DNA from: Eulemur rufifrons
Lineage: Eukaryota; Chordata; Mammalia; Primates; Lemuridae
Direction: 5' to 3'
DNA: 64,000 nucleotides
Assembly: GCF_041146395.1 (NCBI RefSeq)
Contig: NW_027182938.1
Coordinates: 312,412-376,411, forward strand
Position numbers and translations under genes: made by a program. This document shows positions 1-8,139 of this stretch, piece after piece (positions within the stretch are counted from its first letter, which is position 1; each line of letters opens with the position of its first letter). The notes under the pieces are model-generated. The model did no database searches, was not told the origin of the DNA, and worked only from the letters and a program-made list of their open reading frames with translations.

Positions 1-560
1 GGAGCCGGCCCTCCCCCGCGCCACGCCGGGGCACGGTGAGGAGGGGGTCGGGGGCGGGGCCGGGACCAGGAGGCGGGGCCGTGGGCCCGGTCCCTCCCCG
101 CAGGTCCCGAAGACGCGCGGCCCCCCTGCCTGGGGAGGACCGTTCTGCCCCGATCCCCGTCGGGGCCGGGGGGTGGGCGGAGGAGCGGGGTGGCGGGAGG
201 AGCCGGGGACGTCCCGGAGTACGGGGGGGGGGGGGGGGGCTGCGGAGAGCCAGCGGCGCTTAGGGATCCCGCCACCCGGCTCCCTGTGGGCCCGGGTCTG
301 GGGCCCACCCCCGGCAGCCTGCAGAAGGGCCGGGACGGCCCCGCCGCTCCCGCTGCGGCTGCCGCTGCCGCCGCCTGGCGGTGGTGCCGCGGCGGGGGGA
401 GGGGAGGAGGCGGCGGGGGCGGGGGCCGAGGCCGGGGGCGGGGCGGGGTGGCGGGAGCCGGGGCCGGCCGGGAGGGCGGAGGGAGGGGGCTCCCCCTTCG
501 CCACCCCCCGCCCCCCGACCCCCGCAGGCCGGCGGGCGGGACCAAAGAAGGGGCGAAAGC
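1..560 (+). repeat. Unit U0, partial (3' spacer only)
   Basis: The window opens in the GC-rich spacer behind copy C, equivalent to about 4245 in U1, so no 5S copy is present. GC boxes lie at 51-60 and 71-80. A run of 17 Gs is at 223-239, and an imperfect GCN-triplet stretch is at about 341-380. Confidence 0.95.
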
Positions 561-1711
561 CTAGGGCACCCCACCCGGTAGGGAGGAAACTTAAAACCCC
601 CATCGCTCTGTCGGCTGGGAGGGGAACCCTTCCACGCACGCTGCCCACGGGGCAGCTGGATTTATACAACCATTTGGAAAACAATTTAGCATAAAGGGAT
701 AAAAAAAAAAAAAAAAGAACAAAAAAAAAAAAACCAGGGGCATGATGTAGGAACAAGCCTATTCTCTGCGTGGCACGTACCATAGAGAAGAGAGGGCACG
801 CGTGACCGGGAAACACCCGGGGCGGTACTCACGGGAGCCCCGTTTCCGTGGACCCGGTGAAAGACGGTTCAGAGAGATTTCCACGTCTCCCTGCGGTGCC
901 GGTCCACAGCAGCGCCGACGAACCGCAGCTTCGCGTGTGAGAGAGGATGCTTCTCCGGACCCAAGGTCTCCCCTGGAACACAAGTTCCCCAGAATGAAGC
1001 CAGAAGGGTTCCACGTATATGATAGAGCCCGTGAAAGGAACAGAACGTCTCCGTGAGAGAGTCACGTCCTAGGGAGCCAAAACTTTCAAAGGAAAAGCGA
1101 GGAAAAGGGTGACCGTCCACAGGGGATTTGTTTGGGAGAAGGGTTTTCTGGGTTCCAGGCCTTCAGGAACAGACACACAGCGGTGTCCAACCCGGGAATA
1201 AACTCCCACGTGTATAAGGTCGGCGGTGGAGGCTCGGTACAGTTCATTCTATTTAATAGAATCATCACAACGCTTATGCTCTAACATATCCACTTCCCAA
1301 GTTAAAAGTAAAAGAGAAAGAAACAGACTGTAAATTTCTAGTTGTCATAACCCCCTTTAAATTGGATCATGTCTTCATTCGGGGGAAATGATTATCTTGG
1401 GGATTCTGCGTCCATCTGTCTGGGAACACTGTCTAACTCTCCATGGATTTGGGCCGTCCTTGATGCTTCTGCCAAGTTTTCCGTGTAAGTCGGCACCCGT
1501 TTCCCCTAGGTGCGACGTAGATCTTCTGCGACCTCGAATATGAATCCTTTGGAAAAGTTGCATTCGTTATCGTGTATTGGGCCTGAGCGTGTGCTGAATT
1601 TAGAGCCGGTCCGTCAGAAGTTGCGGAGGCCCGGCCCTGCCACAGCTGTCTGAGGGGCGACAGCCTCGGGGACTGAGCCTTGACATGTAAAAACCTGACC
1701 TCTCTCCAGGG
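561..1711. other. AT-rich island of the unit, origin not recognised
   Basis: About 1.15 kb that is far less GC-rich than the rest of the unit, present once per unit (561-1711 in U1; same offset from each unit start). From left to right: a short L1-like stretch (657-700); poly-A runs of 16 and 13 separated by GAAC (701-733); about 500 bp of mixed composition; an E-box CACGTG abutting TATAAG (1207-1218); a 7-bp inverted repeat around one T (1247-1261); an A/T-rich stretch to about 1400; then mixed sequence ending in ctgacctctctccag (about 1696-1709), which looks like a 3' splice site by chance or otherwise. The only ORFs are 60-84 codons, unrelated to any family I recognise, and found on both strands. 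I see no gene in it. Confidence 0.85.
657..733 (+). repeat. Possible L1-like fragment with poly-A runs
   Basis: The stretch tttatacaaccatttggaaa followed by acaattt and cataaagggataaa resembles, from memory, the 3' part of old mammalian L1 elements (tacaaccatttggaaaacag...). It is followed at once by A16-GAAC-A13. Only about 45 bp match, so this may be chance. The same fragment occurs in every unit. Confidence 0.3.
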
Positions 1712-1823
1712 TCCACGGGGCAGGGTCCGGGCCAGCCGGGGCGGTGGGGGCAGGCCCGGGGCGGGCCCGGAGGGCGGAGGGCCCCCCCTTCCCAGCCGAG
1801 GCGGGCGGCGGAGGAGGAGCCCG

Positions 1824-1842
1824 CCCCCCCACACACACACAC
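1824..1842. repeat. C7(AC)6 microsatellite beside copy A
   Basis: Seven Cs followed by six AC dinucleotides, downstream of 5S copy A in transcription direction. Present only in long units, because the 163-bp deletion of short units removes it. U2 has an A-to-C change at 6072 that extends the C run. Confidence 0.9.
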
Positions 1843-1884
1843 GCCTTCTGGGCCTGGGGGTCGGGAGAGCCAAAGAGGCAAAGG

Positions 1885-1900
1885 AAAAAAAAACAAAAAA
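1885..1900 (-). terminator. T-run terminator of 5S copy A (long units)
   Basis: On the minus strand, T6-G-T9 directly follows the GTACGC end of copy A. Runs of four or more Ts terminate RNA polymerase III in vertebrates. In short units the deletion leaves only T5 (for example 10214-10218), followed by GCCCGG. Confidence 0.7.
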
Positions 1901-2009
1901 GCGTACGGCGGCCCCCGGGTCTCCCATCCAGGGCCCGGCCGGGACCGACCCTGCTTAGCTTCCCAGACCAGACGGGATCGGGCGCCTCCGGGGCGGCGCG
2001 GCCTTAGAC
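1901..2009 (-). pseudogene. 5S rRNA-derived sequence, copy A, unit U1
   Basis: Minus-strand sequence starting GTCTAAGGCC and ending GCCGTACGC, 109 bp against 118 bp for the matching part of a vertebrate 5S gene. It keeps AAGCTAAGCAGGGTCGG (A-block region) and TGGATGGGAGACC (first 13 bases of the C-block). It lacks 9 nt relative to copy C just after GGGAGACCCGGG, in the region of 5S helices IV/V. It also differs from B and C by TCGGTCCC where they have TCGGGCCC. A D-box-like GCCTCTTGGGGC lies at 2030-2041, that is -32 to -21. The deletion and divergence argue against a working rRNA; polymerase III transcription remains possible. Confidence 0.9.
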
Positions 2010-2029
2010 TGAGGCGGGAGCTCCCGGAG

Positions 2030-2041
2030 GCCCCAAGAGGC
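2030..2041 (-). promoter_or_regulatory. D-box-like upstream element of 5S copy A
   Basis: GCCTCTTGGGGC on the minus strand differs at one position from the human 5S D box (GGCTCTTGGGGC) and sits at the same distance, -32 to -21. The human motif is recalled from the literature. Confidence 0.75.
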
Positions 2042-2399
2042 CCAGCGGCCAGGCGTCCCTCCCTGCCCAGTCCAGTGCCTCCCGCCCGCCGCCCTGGCGC
2101 TTCGCCAGACCCCCTGTCCAGATCGGGGCGGGGGGGGCTGGGGGGCGAAGGTGGGCGGGGACCAGGGCAAGGAGAGACTGACGGGTCTGGCGGTCGGTCG
2201 GGCGCACACGGCCCCCTCCCCCACCGAAAACAGGGACGCACCGCACCAGCGTCCCACGCCCCAGCGATCGGACCCACGGACACGGACACGGGCGCGCAGG
2301 GACAGCCTTCCAGGCGTGGGGAGGGCGGGACGGAGCCGGAGAGTGCGCGGGAGCCGGCCCTCCCCCGCGCCAGGCCAGGGCACGGTGGGCAGGGGCTCG

Positions 2400-2429
2400 G
2401 GGGCGGGGCCGGGACCAGGAGGCGGGGCC
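2400..2429. promoter_or_regulatory. Paired GC boxes, A-B spacer
   Basis: GGGGCGGGGC at 2400-2409 and AGGCGGGGCC at 2420-2429 match the Sp1/KLF consensus. The same pair occurs behind copy C, so each unit has at least four sites. No TATA box or coding region is linked to them. Confidence 0.5.
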
Positions 2430-3152
2430 GGGAGGTCCGGAAGACGCGCGGCCCCCCTGCCTGGGGAGGACCGTTCTGCCCCGATCCCCGATCCCCGTCG
2501 GGGCACGCGGGTGGCAGCGGCACCCGCGGGGTCCCGGTGCCGGCCGGCCCGTCGCTTGGTCGGGCGGCCGGCGGGTCGTTGGGGTCCGGGAGCGCGCGCT
2601 CCCCGCTGTTCCCTGGTTTCCCGTGGCACGTCCTCTCTGTCTGCCCGGGTGGCCGTGGCCGGCGACCTGCCGTGTGCGGCGCGGTGCGGTGCGCCTGTGT
2701 GTCCCTCGGGAGCCCCCCCGCCTCCCCGGGAGAGGAGCCCCGCCCAGCGTGAGTCCCGGGCCGGAGGCCCCGGTGTGCGGGGGCGGAGAGGAAGTCCACG
2801 GTGGGCTGGGGGTCGGGGGCCCAGGGGACGGTTTTCTTCCGCGGGCTGGCCCCCCGCCCGCCGAAGGGGACGTCCCGGAGTACGGGGGGCCGGGGAGAGC
2901 CAGCAGCGCTTAGGGATCCCGCCACCCGGTCCGCTGTGGGCCCGGGTCTGGGGCCCCCCCGGCTGCCGGCAGAAGGGCTGGGATGGCCCCGCCGCTCCCG
3001 CTCCCGCTGCCGCCGCCTGGCGGTGCTGCAGGGGAAGAGGCGCCGGGGGCCGGGGCCGGGCCGGGGGAGGAGCGGGGTGGCGGGAGCCGGGGACGTTTCG
3101 GAGGGCGGAGGGGCCCCCCCTTCCCAGCCTAGGCGGGCGGAGGAGGGGGAGA

Positions 3153-3175
3153 CCCCCCCCCCACACACACACACA
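3153..3175. repeat. C(n)/AC(n) microsatellite before copy B
   Basis: Ten Cs then an AC run in U1. C-run length varies: 10 in U1, U8, U14 and U15; 9 in U13; 7 in U2-U5, U7 and U10-U12; 5 with a longer AC run in U6 and U9. Confidence 0.9.
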
Positions 3176-3216
3176 TTCCGGGCCAGGGGGGGTCGGGACA
3201 GCAAAAGAGGCAAAGG

Positions 3217-3231
3217 AAAAAGAAAACAAAA
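3217..3231 (-). terminator. T-run terminator of 5S copy B
   Basis: Minus strand T4-G-T4-C-T5 directly after copy B. It is more interrupted than those of A and C, but T4 is enough for vertebrate polymerase III. Confidence 0.65.
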
Positions 3232-3339
3232 GCGTACGGCGGCCCCCGGTCTCCCATCCAGGGCCTGGCCGGGCCCGACCCTGCTTAGCTTCCCAGAGCA
3301 GACGGGATCGGGCGCCTCAGGGGCGGCGCGGCCTTAGAC
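3232..3339 (-). pseudogene. 5S rRNA-derived sequence, copy B, unit U1
   Basis: 108 bp, starting GTCTAAGGCC and ending GCCGTACGC on the minus strand. It lacks 10 nt relative to copy C in the same place where A lacks 9, after TGGATGGGAGACC. The A-block AGCTAAGCAGGGTCG is intact. The D-box-like element is at 3360-3371. It reads TGAGGCGCCC after GCCGCCCC where C reads GAAGGCGCCC. Confidence 0.9.
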
Positions 3340-3768
3340 TGAGGCGGGTGCCGTGGGACGCCCCAAGAGGCCCAGCGGCCAGGCGTCCTTCCCTGCCCAG
3401 TCGAGTCCCTCCCGCCCGCCGCCCTGGCGCCCTGGCGCTTCCCGAGACCCCCGTGTCCAGCTCGGGGCGCGGGGAGGCGGGCGGGGGGCGGGGCTGAGGG
3501 CAGGGGGAGACCGACGGGTCTGGCGCGCGGGCGCACACGCCCCCCTCCGTCACCGCCAACACGGACGCACCGCGCCAGCGTCCCACGCCCCCACGAGCAG
3601 ACCCACGGACAGGGACACGGGCGCGCAGGGACAGACTTCCCGGCGTGGGGACGGAGGGCCAGAGCTGGAGAGTGCGCGGGTGCGGGCTCTCCCCCGCGCC
3701 ACGCCGGTGACACACACAGGCACACAGCTTCCAGGCCAGGGGGCGGGGCAGCAAAAGAGGCAAAGGAC
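3340..3768. other. Short spacer between 5S copies B and C
   Basis: GC-rich, no gene. It matches the start of the spacers behind A and C up to cgcgccacgccgg (about 3695-3707), then jumps to a CA-containing stretch (tgacacacacaggcacacag) that matches the region just before A and B. About 0.8-0.9 kb present in the A module is missing here, so this is a truncated module. Confidence 0.8.
3360..3371 (-). promoter_or_regulatory. D-box-like upstream element of 5S copy B
   Basis: GCCTCTTGGGGC at -32 to -21 of copy B, identical to those of A and C. Confidence 0.75.
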
Positions 3769-3783
3769 AAAAAAAACAAAAAA
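3769..3783 (-). terminator. T-run terminator of 5S copy C
   Basis: Minus strand T6-G-T8 immediately after the GTACGC end of copy C. Confidence 0.7.
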
Positions 3784-3804
3784 GCGTACGGCGGCCCCCG
3801 GGTC

Positions 3805-3822
3805 TCCCGGGTCTCCCATCCA
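3805..3822 (-). promoter_or_regulatory. Partial internal promoter C-block of 5S copy C
   Basis: TGGATGGGAGACCCGGGA at nt 80-97. The first 13 bases equal the vertebrate C-block, the main TFIIIA contact; the last five differ. TFIIIA affinity may be reduced. Confidence 0.7.
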
Positions 3823-3837
3823 GGACCCGGCCGGGCC

Positions 3838-3852
3838 CGACCCTGCTTAGCT
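3838..3852 (-). promoter_or_regulatory. Internal promoter A-block of 5S copy C
   Basis: AGCTAAGCAGGGTCG on the minus strand falls exactly at nt 50-64 and is identical to the vertebrate 5S A-block bound through TFIIIA/TFIIIC. The same 15 bases occur in copies A and B. Confidence 0.85.
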
Positions 3853-3921
3853 TCCCAGAGCAGACGGGATCGGGCGCCTTCGGGGCGGCGCGGCCTTAGA
3901 CTGAGGCGGGTGCCGTGGGAC

Positions 3922-3933
3922 GCCCCAAGAGGC
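3922..3933 (-). promoter_or_regulatory. D-box-like upstream element of 5S copy C
   Basis: GCCTCTTGGGGC at -32 to -21. A flanking element at the native spacing shows that the copy derives from genomic 5S rDNA and not from a reverse-transcribed RNA, which would lack upstream sequence. Confidence 0.78.
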
Positions 3934-4294
3934 CCAGCGGCCAGGCGTCCCTCCCTGCCCAGTCGAGTCCCTCCCGCCCGACGCCCTGGCGCCCTGGCGC
4001 TTCCCGAGATCCCCGTGTCCAGATCGGGGCGCGGGGAGGCGGGCGGGGGGCGGGGCTGAGGGCAGGGGGAGACCCACCGCCGGGTCTGGCGCGCGGGCGC
4101 ACACGCCCCCGTCCGCCACCGCCAACAGGGACGCACCGCGCCAGCGTCCCACGCCCCAGCGATCGGACCCGCGGACACGGACACGGGCGCGCAGGGACAG
4201 CCTTCCCGGCGTGGCGACGGAGGGCCGGAGCCGGAGAGTGCGCGGGAGCCGGCCCTCCCCCGCGCCACGCCGGGGCACGGTGAGGAGGGGGTCG

Positions 4295-4324
4295 GGGGCG
4301 GGGCCGGGACCAGGAGGCGGGGCC
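4295..4324. promoter_or_regulatory. Paired GC boxes behind copy C
   Basis: GGGGCGGGGC at 4295-4304 and AGGCGGGGCC at 4315-4324, the same arrangement and spacing as in the A-B spacer. Confidence 0.5.
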
Positions 4325-4466
4325 GTGGGCCCGGTCCCTCCCCGCAGGTCCCGAAGACGCGCGGCCCCCCTGCCTGGGGAGGACCGTTCTGCCCCGATCC
4401 CCGTCGGGGCCGGGGGGTGGGCGGAGGAGCGGGGTGGCGGGAGGAGCCGGGGACGTCCCGGAGTAC

Positions 4467-4480
4467 GGGGGGGGGGGGGG
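4467..4480 (+). repeat. Uninterrupted G run (G14), G-quadruplex candidate
   Basis: Fourteen consecutive Gs. Run length varies across units from 14 to 18; the per-unit values are in the unit entries. Long-read consensus is often unreliable in such runs. Confidence 0.85.
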
Positions 4481-6141
4481 CTGCGGAGAGCCAGCGGCGC
4501 TTAGGGATCCCGCCACCCGGCTCCCTGTGGGCCCGGGTCTGGGGCCCACCCCCGGCAGCCTGCAGAAGGGCCGGGACGGCCCCGCCGCTCCCGCTGCGGC
4601 TGCCGCTGCCGCCGCCTGGCGGTGGTGCCGCGGCGGGGGGAGGGGAGGAGGCGGCGGGGGCGGGGGCCGAGGCCGGGGGCGGGGCGGGGTGGCGGGAGCC
4701 GGGGCCGGCCGGGAGGGCGGAGGGAGGGGGCTCCCCCTTCGCCACCCCCCGCCCCCCGACCCCCGCAGGCCGGCGGGCGGGACCAAAGAAGGGGCGAAAG
4801 CCTAGGGCACCCCACCCGGTAGGGAGGAAACTTAAAACCCCGATCGCTCTGTCGGCTGGGAGGGGAACCCTTCCACGCACGCTGCCCACGGGGCAGCTGG
4901 ATTTATACAACCATTTGGAAAACAATTTAGCATAAAGGGATAAAAAAAAAAAAAAAAGAACAAAAAAAAAAAAACCAGGGGCATGATGTAGGAACAAGCC
5001 TATTCTCTGCGTGGCACGTACCATAGAGAAGAGAGGGCACGCGTGACCGGGAAACACCCGGGGCGGTACTCACGGGAGCCCCGTTTCCGTGGACCCGGTG
5101 AAAGACGGTTCAGAGAGATTTCCACGTCTCCCTGCGGTGCCGGTCCACAGCAGCGCCGACGAACCGCAGCTTCGCGTGTGAGAGAGGATGCTTCTCCGGA
5201 CCCAAGGTCTCCCCTGGAACACAAGTTCCCCAGAATGAAGCCAGAAGGGTTCCACGTATATGATAGAGCCCGTGAAAGGAACAGAACGTCTCCGTGAGAG
5301 AGTCACGTCCTAGGGAGCCAAAACTTTCAAAAGAAAAGCGAGGAAAAGGGTGACCGTCCACAGGGGATTTGTTTGGGAGAAGGGTTTTCTGGGTTCCAGG
5401 CCTTCAGGAACAGACACACAGCGGTGTCCAACCCGGGAATAAACTCCCACGTGTATAAGGTCGGCGGTGGAGGCTCGGTACAGTTCATTCTATTTAATAG
5501 AATCATCACAACGCTTATGCTCTAACATATCCACTTCCCAAGTTAAAAGTAAAAGAGAAAGAAACAGACTGTAAATTTCTAGTTGTCATAACCCCCTTTA
5601 AATTGGATCATGTCTTCATTCGGGGGAAATGATTATCTTGGGGATTCTGCGTCCATCTGTCTGGGAACACTGTCTAACTCTCCATGGATTTGGGCCGTCC
5701 TTGATGCTTCTGCCAAGTTTTCCGTGTAAGTCGGCACCCGTTTCCCCTAGGTGCGACGTAGATCTTCTGCGACCTCGAATATGAATCCTTTGGAAAAGTT
5801 GCATTCGTTATCGTGTATTGGGCCTGAGCGTGTGCTGAATTTAGAGCCGGTCCGTCAGAAGTTGCGGAGGCCCGGCCCTGCCACAGCTGTCTGAGGGGCG
5901 ACAGCCTCGGGGACTGAGCCTTGACATGTAAAAACCTGACCTCTCTCCAGGGTCCACGGGGCAGGGTCCGGGCCAGCCGGGGCGGTGGGGGCAGGCCCGG
6001 GGCGGGCCCGGAGGGCGGAGGGCCCCCCCTTCCCAGCCGAGGCGGGCGGCGGAGGAGGAGCCCGCCCCCCCCCACACACACACGCCTTCTGGGCCTGGGG
6101 GTCGGGAGAGCCAAAGAGGCAAAGGAAAAAAAAACAAAAAA

Positions 6142-6250
6142 GCGTACGGCGGCCCCCGGGTCTCCCATCCAGGGCCCGGCCGGGACCGACCCTGCTTAGC
6201 TTCCCAGACCAGACGGGATCGGGCGCCTCCGGGGCGGCGCGGCCTTAGAC
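6142..6250 (-). pseudogene. 5S rRNA-derived copy A, unit U2
   Basis: No difference seen from the U1 copy A; D-box-like element at 6271-6282; long T-run terminator present. Confidence 0.9.
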
Positions 6251-7469
6251 TGAGGCGGGAGCTCCCGGAGGCCCCAAGAGGCCCAGCGGCCAGGCGTCCC
6301 TCCCTGCCCAGTCCAGTGCCTCCCGCCCGCCGCCCTGGCGCTTCGCCAGACCCCCTGTCCAGATCGGGGCGGGGGGGGCTGGGGGGCGAAGGTGGGCGGG
6401 GACCAGGGCAAGGAGAGACTGACGGGTCTGGCGGTCGGTCGGGCGCACACGGCCCCCTCCCCCACCGAAAACAGGGACGCACCGCACCAGCGTCCCACGC
6501 CCCAGCGATCGGACCCACGGACACGGACACGGGCGCGCAGGGACAGCCTTCCAGGCGTGGGGAGGGCGGGACGGAGCCGGAGAGTGCGCGGGAGCCGGCC
6601 CTCCCCCGCGCCAGGCCAGGGCACGGTGGGCAGGGGCTCGGGGGCGGGGCCGGGACCAGGAGGCGGGGCCGGGAGGTCCGGAAGACGCGCGGCCCCCCTG
6701 CCTGGGGAGGACCGTTCTGCCCCGATCCCCGATCCCCGTCGGGGCACGCGGGTGGCAGCGGCACCCGCGGGGTCCCGGTGCCGGCCGGCCCGTCGCTTGG
6801 TCGGGCGGCCGGCGGGTCGTTGGGGTCCGGGAGCGCGCGCTCCCCGCTGTTCCCTGGTTTCCCGTGGCACGTCCTCTCTGTCTGCCCGGGTGGCCGTGGC
6901 CGGCGACCTGCCGTGTGCGGCGCGGTGCGGTGCGCCTGTGTGTCCCTCGGGAGCCCCCCCGCCTCCCCGGGAGAGGAGCCCCGCCCAGCGTGAGTCCCGG
7001 GCCGGAGGCCCCGGTGTGCGGGGGCGGAGAGGAAGTCCACGGTGGGCTGGGGGTCGGGGGCCCAGGGGACGGTTTTCTTCCGCGGGCTGGCCCCCCGCCC
7101 GCCGAAGGGGACGTCCCGGAGTACGGGGGGCCGGGGAGAGCCAGCAGCGCTTAGGGATCCCGCCACCCGGTCCGCTGTGGGCCCGGGTCTGGGGCCCCCC
7201 CGGCTGCCGGCAGAAGGGCTGGGATGGCCCCGCCGCTCCCGCTCCCGCTGCCGCCGCCTGGCGGTGCTGCAGGGGAAGAGGCGCCGGGGGCCGGGGCCGG
7301 GCCGGGGGAGGAGCGGGGTGGCGGGAGCCGGGGACGTTTCGGAGGGCGGAGGGGCCCCCCCTTCCCAGCCTAGGCGGGCGGAGGAGGGGGAGACCCCCCC
7401 ACACACACACACATTCCGGGCCAGGGGGGGTCGGGACAGCAAAAGAGGCAAAGGAAAAAGAAAACAAAA

Positions 7470-7577
7470 GCGTACGGCGGCCCCCGGTCTCCCATCCAGG
7501 GCCTGGCCGGGCCCGACCCTGCTTAGCTTCCCAGAGCAGACGGGATCGGGCGCCTCAGGGGCGGCGCGGCCTTAGAC
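7470..7577 (-). pseudogene. 5S rRNA-derived copy B, unit U2
   Basis: Same as copy B of U1; D-box-like element at 7598-7609. Confidence 0.9.
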
Positions 7578-8021
7578 TGAGGCGGGTGCCGTGGGACGCC
7601 CCAAGAGGCCCAGCGGCCAGGCGTCCTTCCCTGCCCAGTCGAGTCCCTCCCGCCCGCCGCCCTGGCGCCCTGGCGCTTCCCGAGACCCCCGTGTCCAGCT
7701 CGGGGCGCGGGGAGGCGGGCGGGGGGCGGGGCTGAGGGCAGGGGGAGACCGACGGGTCTGGCGCGCGGGCGCACACGCCCCCCTCCGTCACCGCCAACAC
7801 GGACGCACCGCGCCAGCGTCCCACGCCCCCACGAGCAGACCCACGGACAGGGACACGGGCGCGCAGGGACAGACTTCCCGGCGTGGGGACGGAGGGCCAG
7901 AGCTGGAGAGTGCGCGGGTGCGGGCTCTCCCCCGCGCCACGCCGGTGACACACACAGGCACACAGCTTCCAGGCCAGGGGGCGGGGCAGCAAAAGAGGCA
8001 AAGGACAAAAAAAACAAAAAA

Positions 8022-8139
8022 GCGTACGGCGGCCCCCGGGTCTCCCGGGTCTCCCATCCAGGACCCGGCCGGGCCCGACCCTGCTTAGCTTCCCAGAGCA
8101 GACGGGATCGGGCGCCTTCGGGGCGGCGCGGCCTTAGAC
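8022..8139 (-). pseudogene. 5S rRNA-derived copy C, unit U2
   Basis: Same as copy C of U1; D-box-like element at 8160-8171. Confidence 0.9.

Larger units (their letters stand above)
2010..3216. other. GC-rich spacer between 5S copies A and B
   Basis: About 1.2 kb, CpG-rich, with no gene. It contains GC boxes at 2400-2409 and 2420-2429, a tandem GATCCCC pair near 2490, a segment at 2868-2905 (ggacgtcccggagtacgggg) also found behind copy C, and a C10/AC tract at 3153-3175. Much of it is homologous to the spacer behind copy C (for example 2435-2500 with 4350-4410), which points to an old duplication of a 5S module. Confidence 0.85.
3784..3901 (-). pseudogene. 5S rRNA-derived sequence, copy C (full length), unit U1
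   Basis: 118 bp on the minus strand, collinear with nt 1-118 of vertebrate 5S rRNA with no gap. My hand alignment to human 5S (from memory) gives about 33 mismatches, or 72% identity. The internal promoter is largely kept: the A-block is exact at nt 50-64, the C-block keeps nt 80-92 but not 93-97, and the intermediate element matches 4 of 6. About 20 differences change A/T to G/C and 3 go the other way. The terminal helix has mismatches at positions 3 and 6, so the RNA would fold poorly as 5S rRNA. Vertebrate 5S rRNA is nearly invariant, so this is a 5S-derived unit, not an rRNA gene. Confidence 0.92.
561..4801 (+). repeat. Unit U1, long class (4241 bp)
   Basis: Reference unit for the detailed features below. 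Markers: C at 601 (shared with U9, U14, U15, U16), C at 1588, 10-C tract before copy B (3153-3162), G14 at 4467-4480. No deletion beside copy A. Confidence 0.97.
3902..4801. other. GC-rich spacer behind 5S copy C
   Basis: About 900 bp with no gene. In order: a stretch homologous to those behind A and B; GC boxes (4295-4304, 4315-4324); the gacgtcccggagtac motif leading into a G run (G14 at 4467-4480); an imperfect GCN-triplet stretch (about 4582-4620) with a ccgcctggcgg hairpin; and a G/C-rich stretch to the AT-rich island. Confidence 0.85.

Noticed and set aside
802..1056. Small ORFs of 60-84 codons in the AT-rich island on both strands
   Set aside because: Overlapping frames on both strands, no family resemblance. 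Identity between units reflects array homogenisation, not coding constraint.
1247..1261. ttctatttaatagaa inverted repeat as a terminator or protein site
   Set aside because: A 7-bp stem around one T in A/T-rich DNA is expected by chance and has no supporting context.
1696..1711. 3' splice site (ctgacctctctccag) at the end of the AT-rich island
   Set aside because: It fits a branch point, pyrimidine tract and AG, but there is no linked exon with coding potential and no evidence of a spliced transcript, so it is kept only as a note in the island entry.
3000..3050. CTCF-like motif near ggtgctgcaggggaagaggc
   Set aside because: Only a loose match to the consensus by eye. A position-weight-matrix scan would be needed.
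1600..3213. Long minus-strand ORFs of 420-590 codons recurring in each unit (for example 1600-3213, 1955-3229, 3285-5057)
   Set aside because: They run across the 5S-derived copies, spacers and microsatellites, are rich in Pro, Arg, Gly and Ala, overlap equally long ORFs in other frames and on the other strand, and change frame when G or C tracts vary between units. Lack of AT-rich stop codons in very GC-rich DNA explains them.
2151..3497. Plus-strand ORF of 448 codons, present in most units
   Set aside because: It has the same composition artefact, passes antisense through 5S copy B, and its length and C-terminus change in U13. No recognisable domain.
3784..3901. Annotation of copy C as a functional 5S rRNA gene
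   Set aside because: About 28% divergence, two terminal-stem mismatches and loss of the last five C-block bases are incompatible with the near-invariance of vertebrate 5S rRNA.
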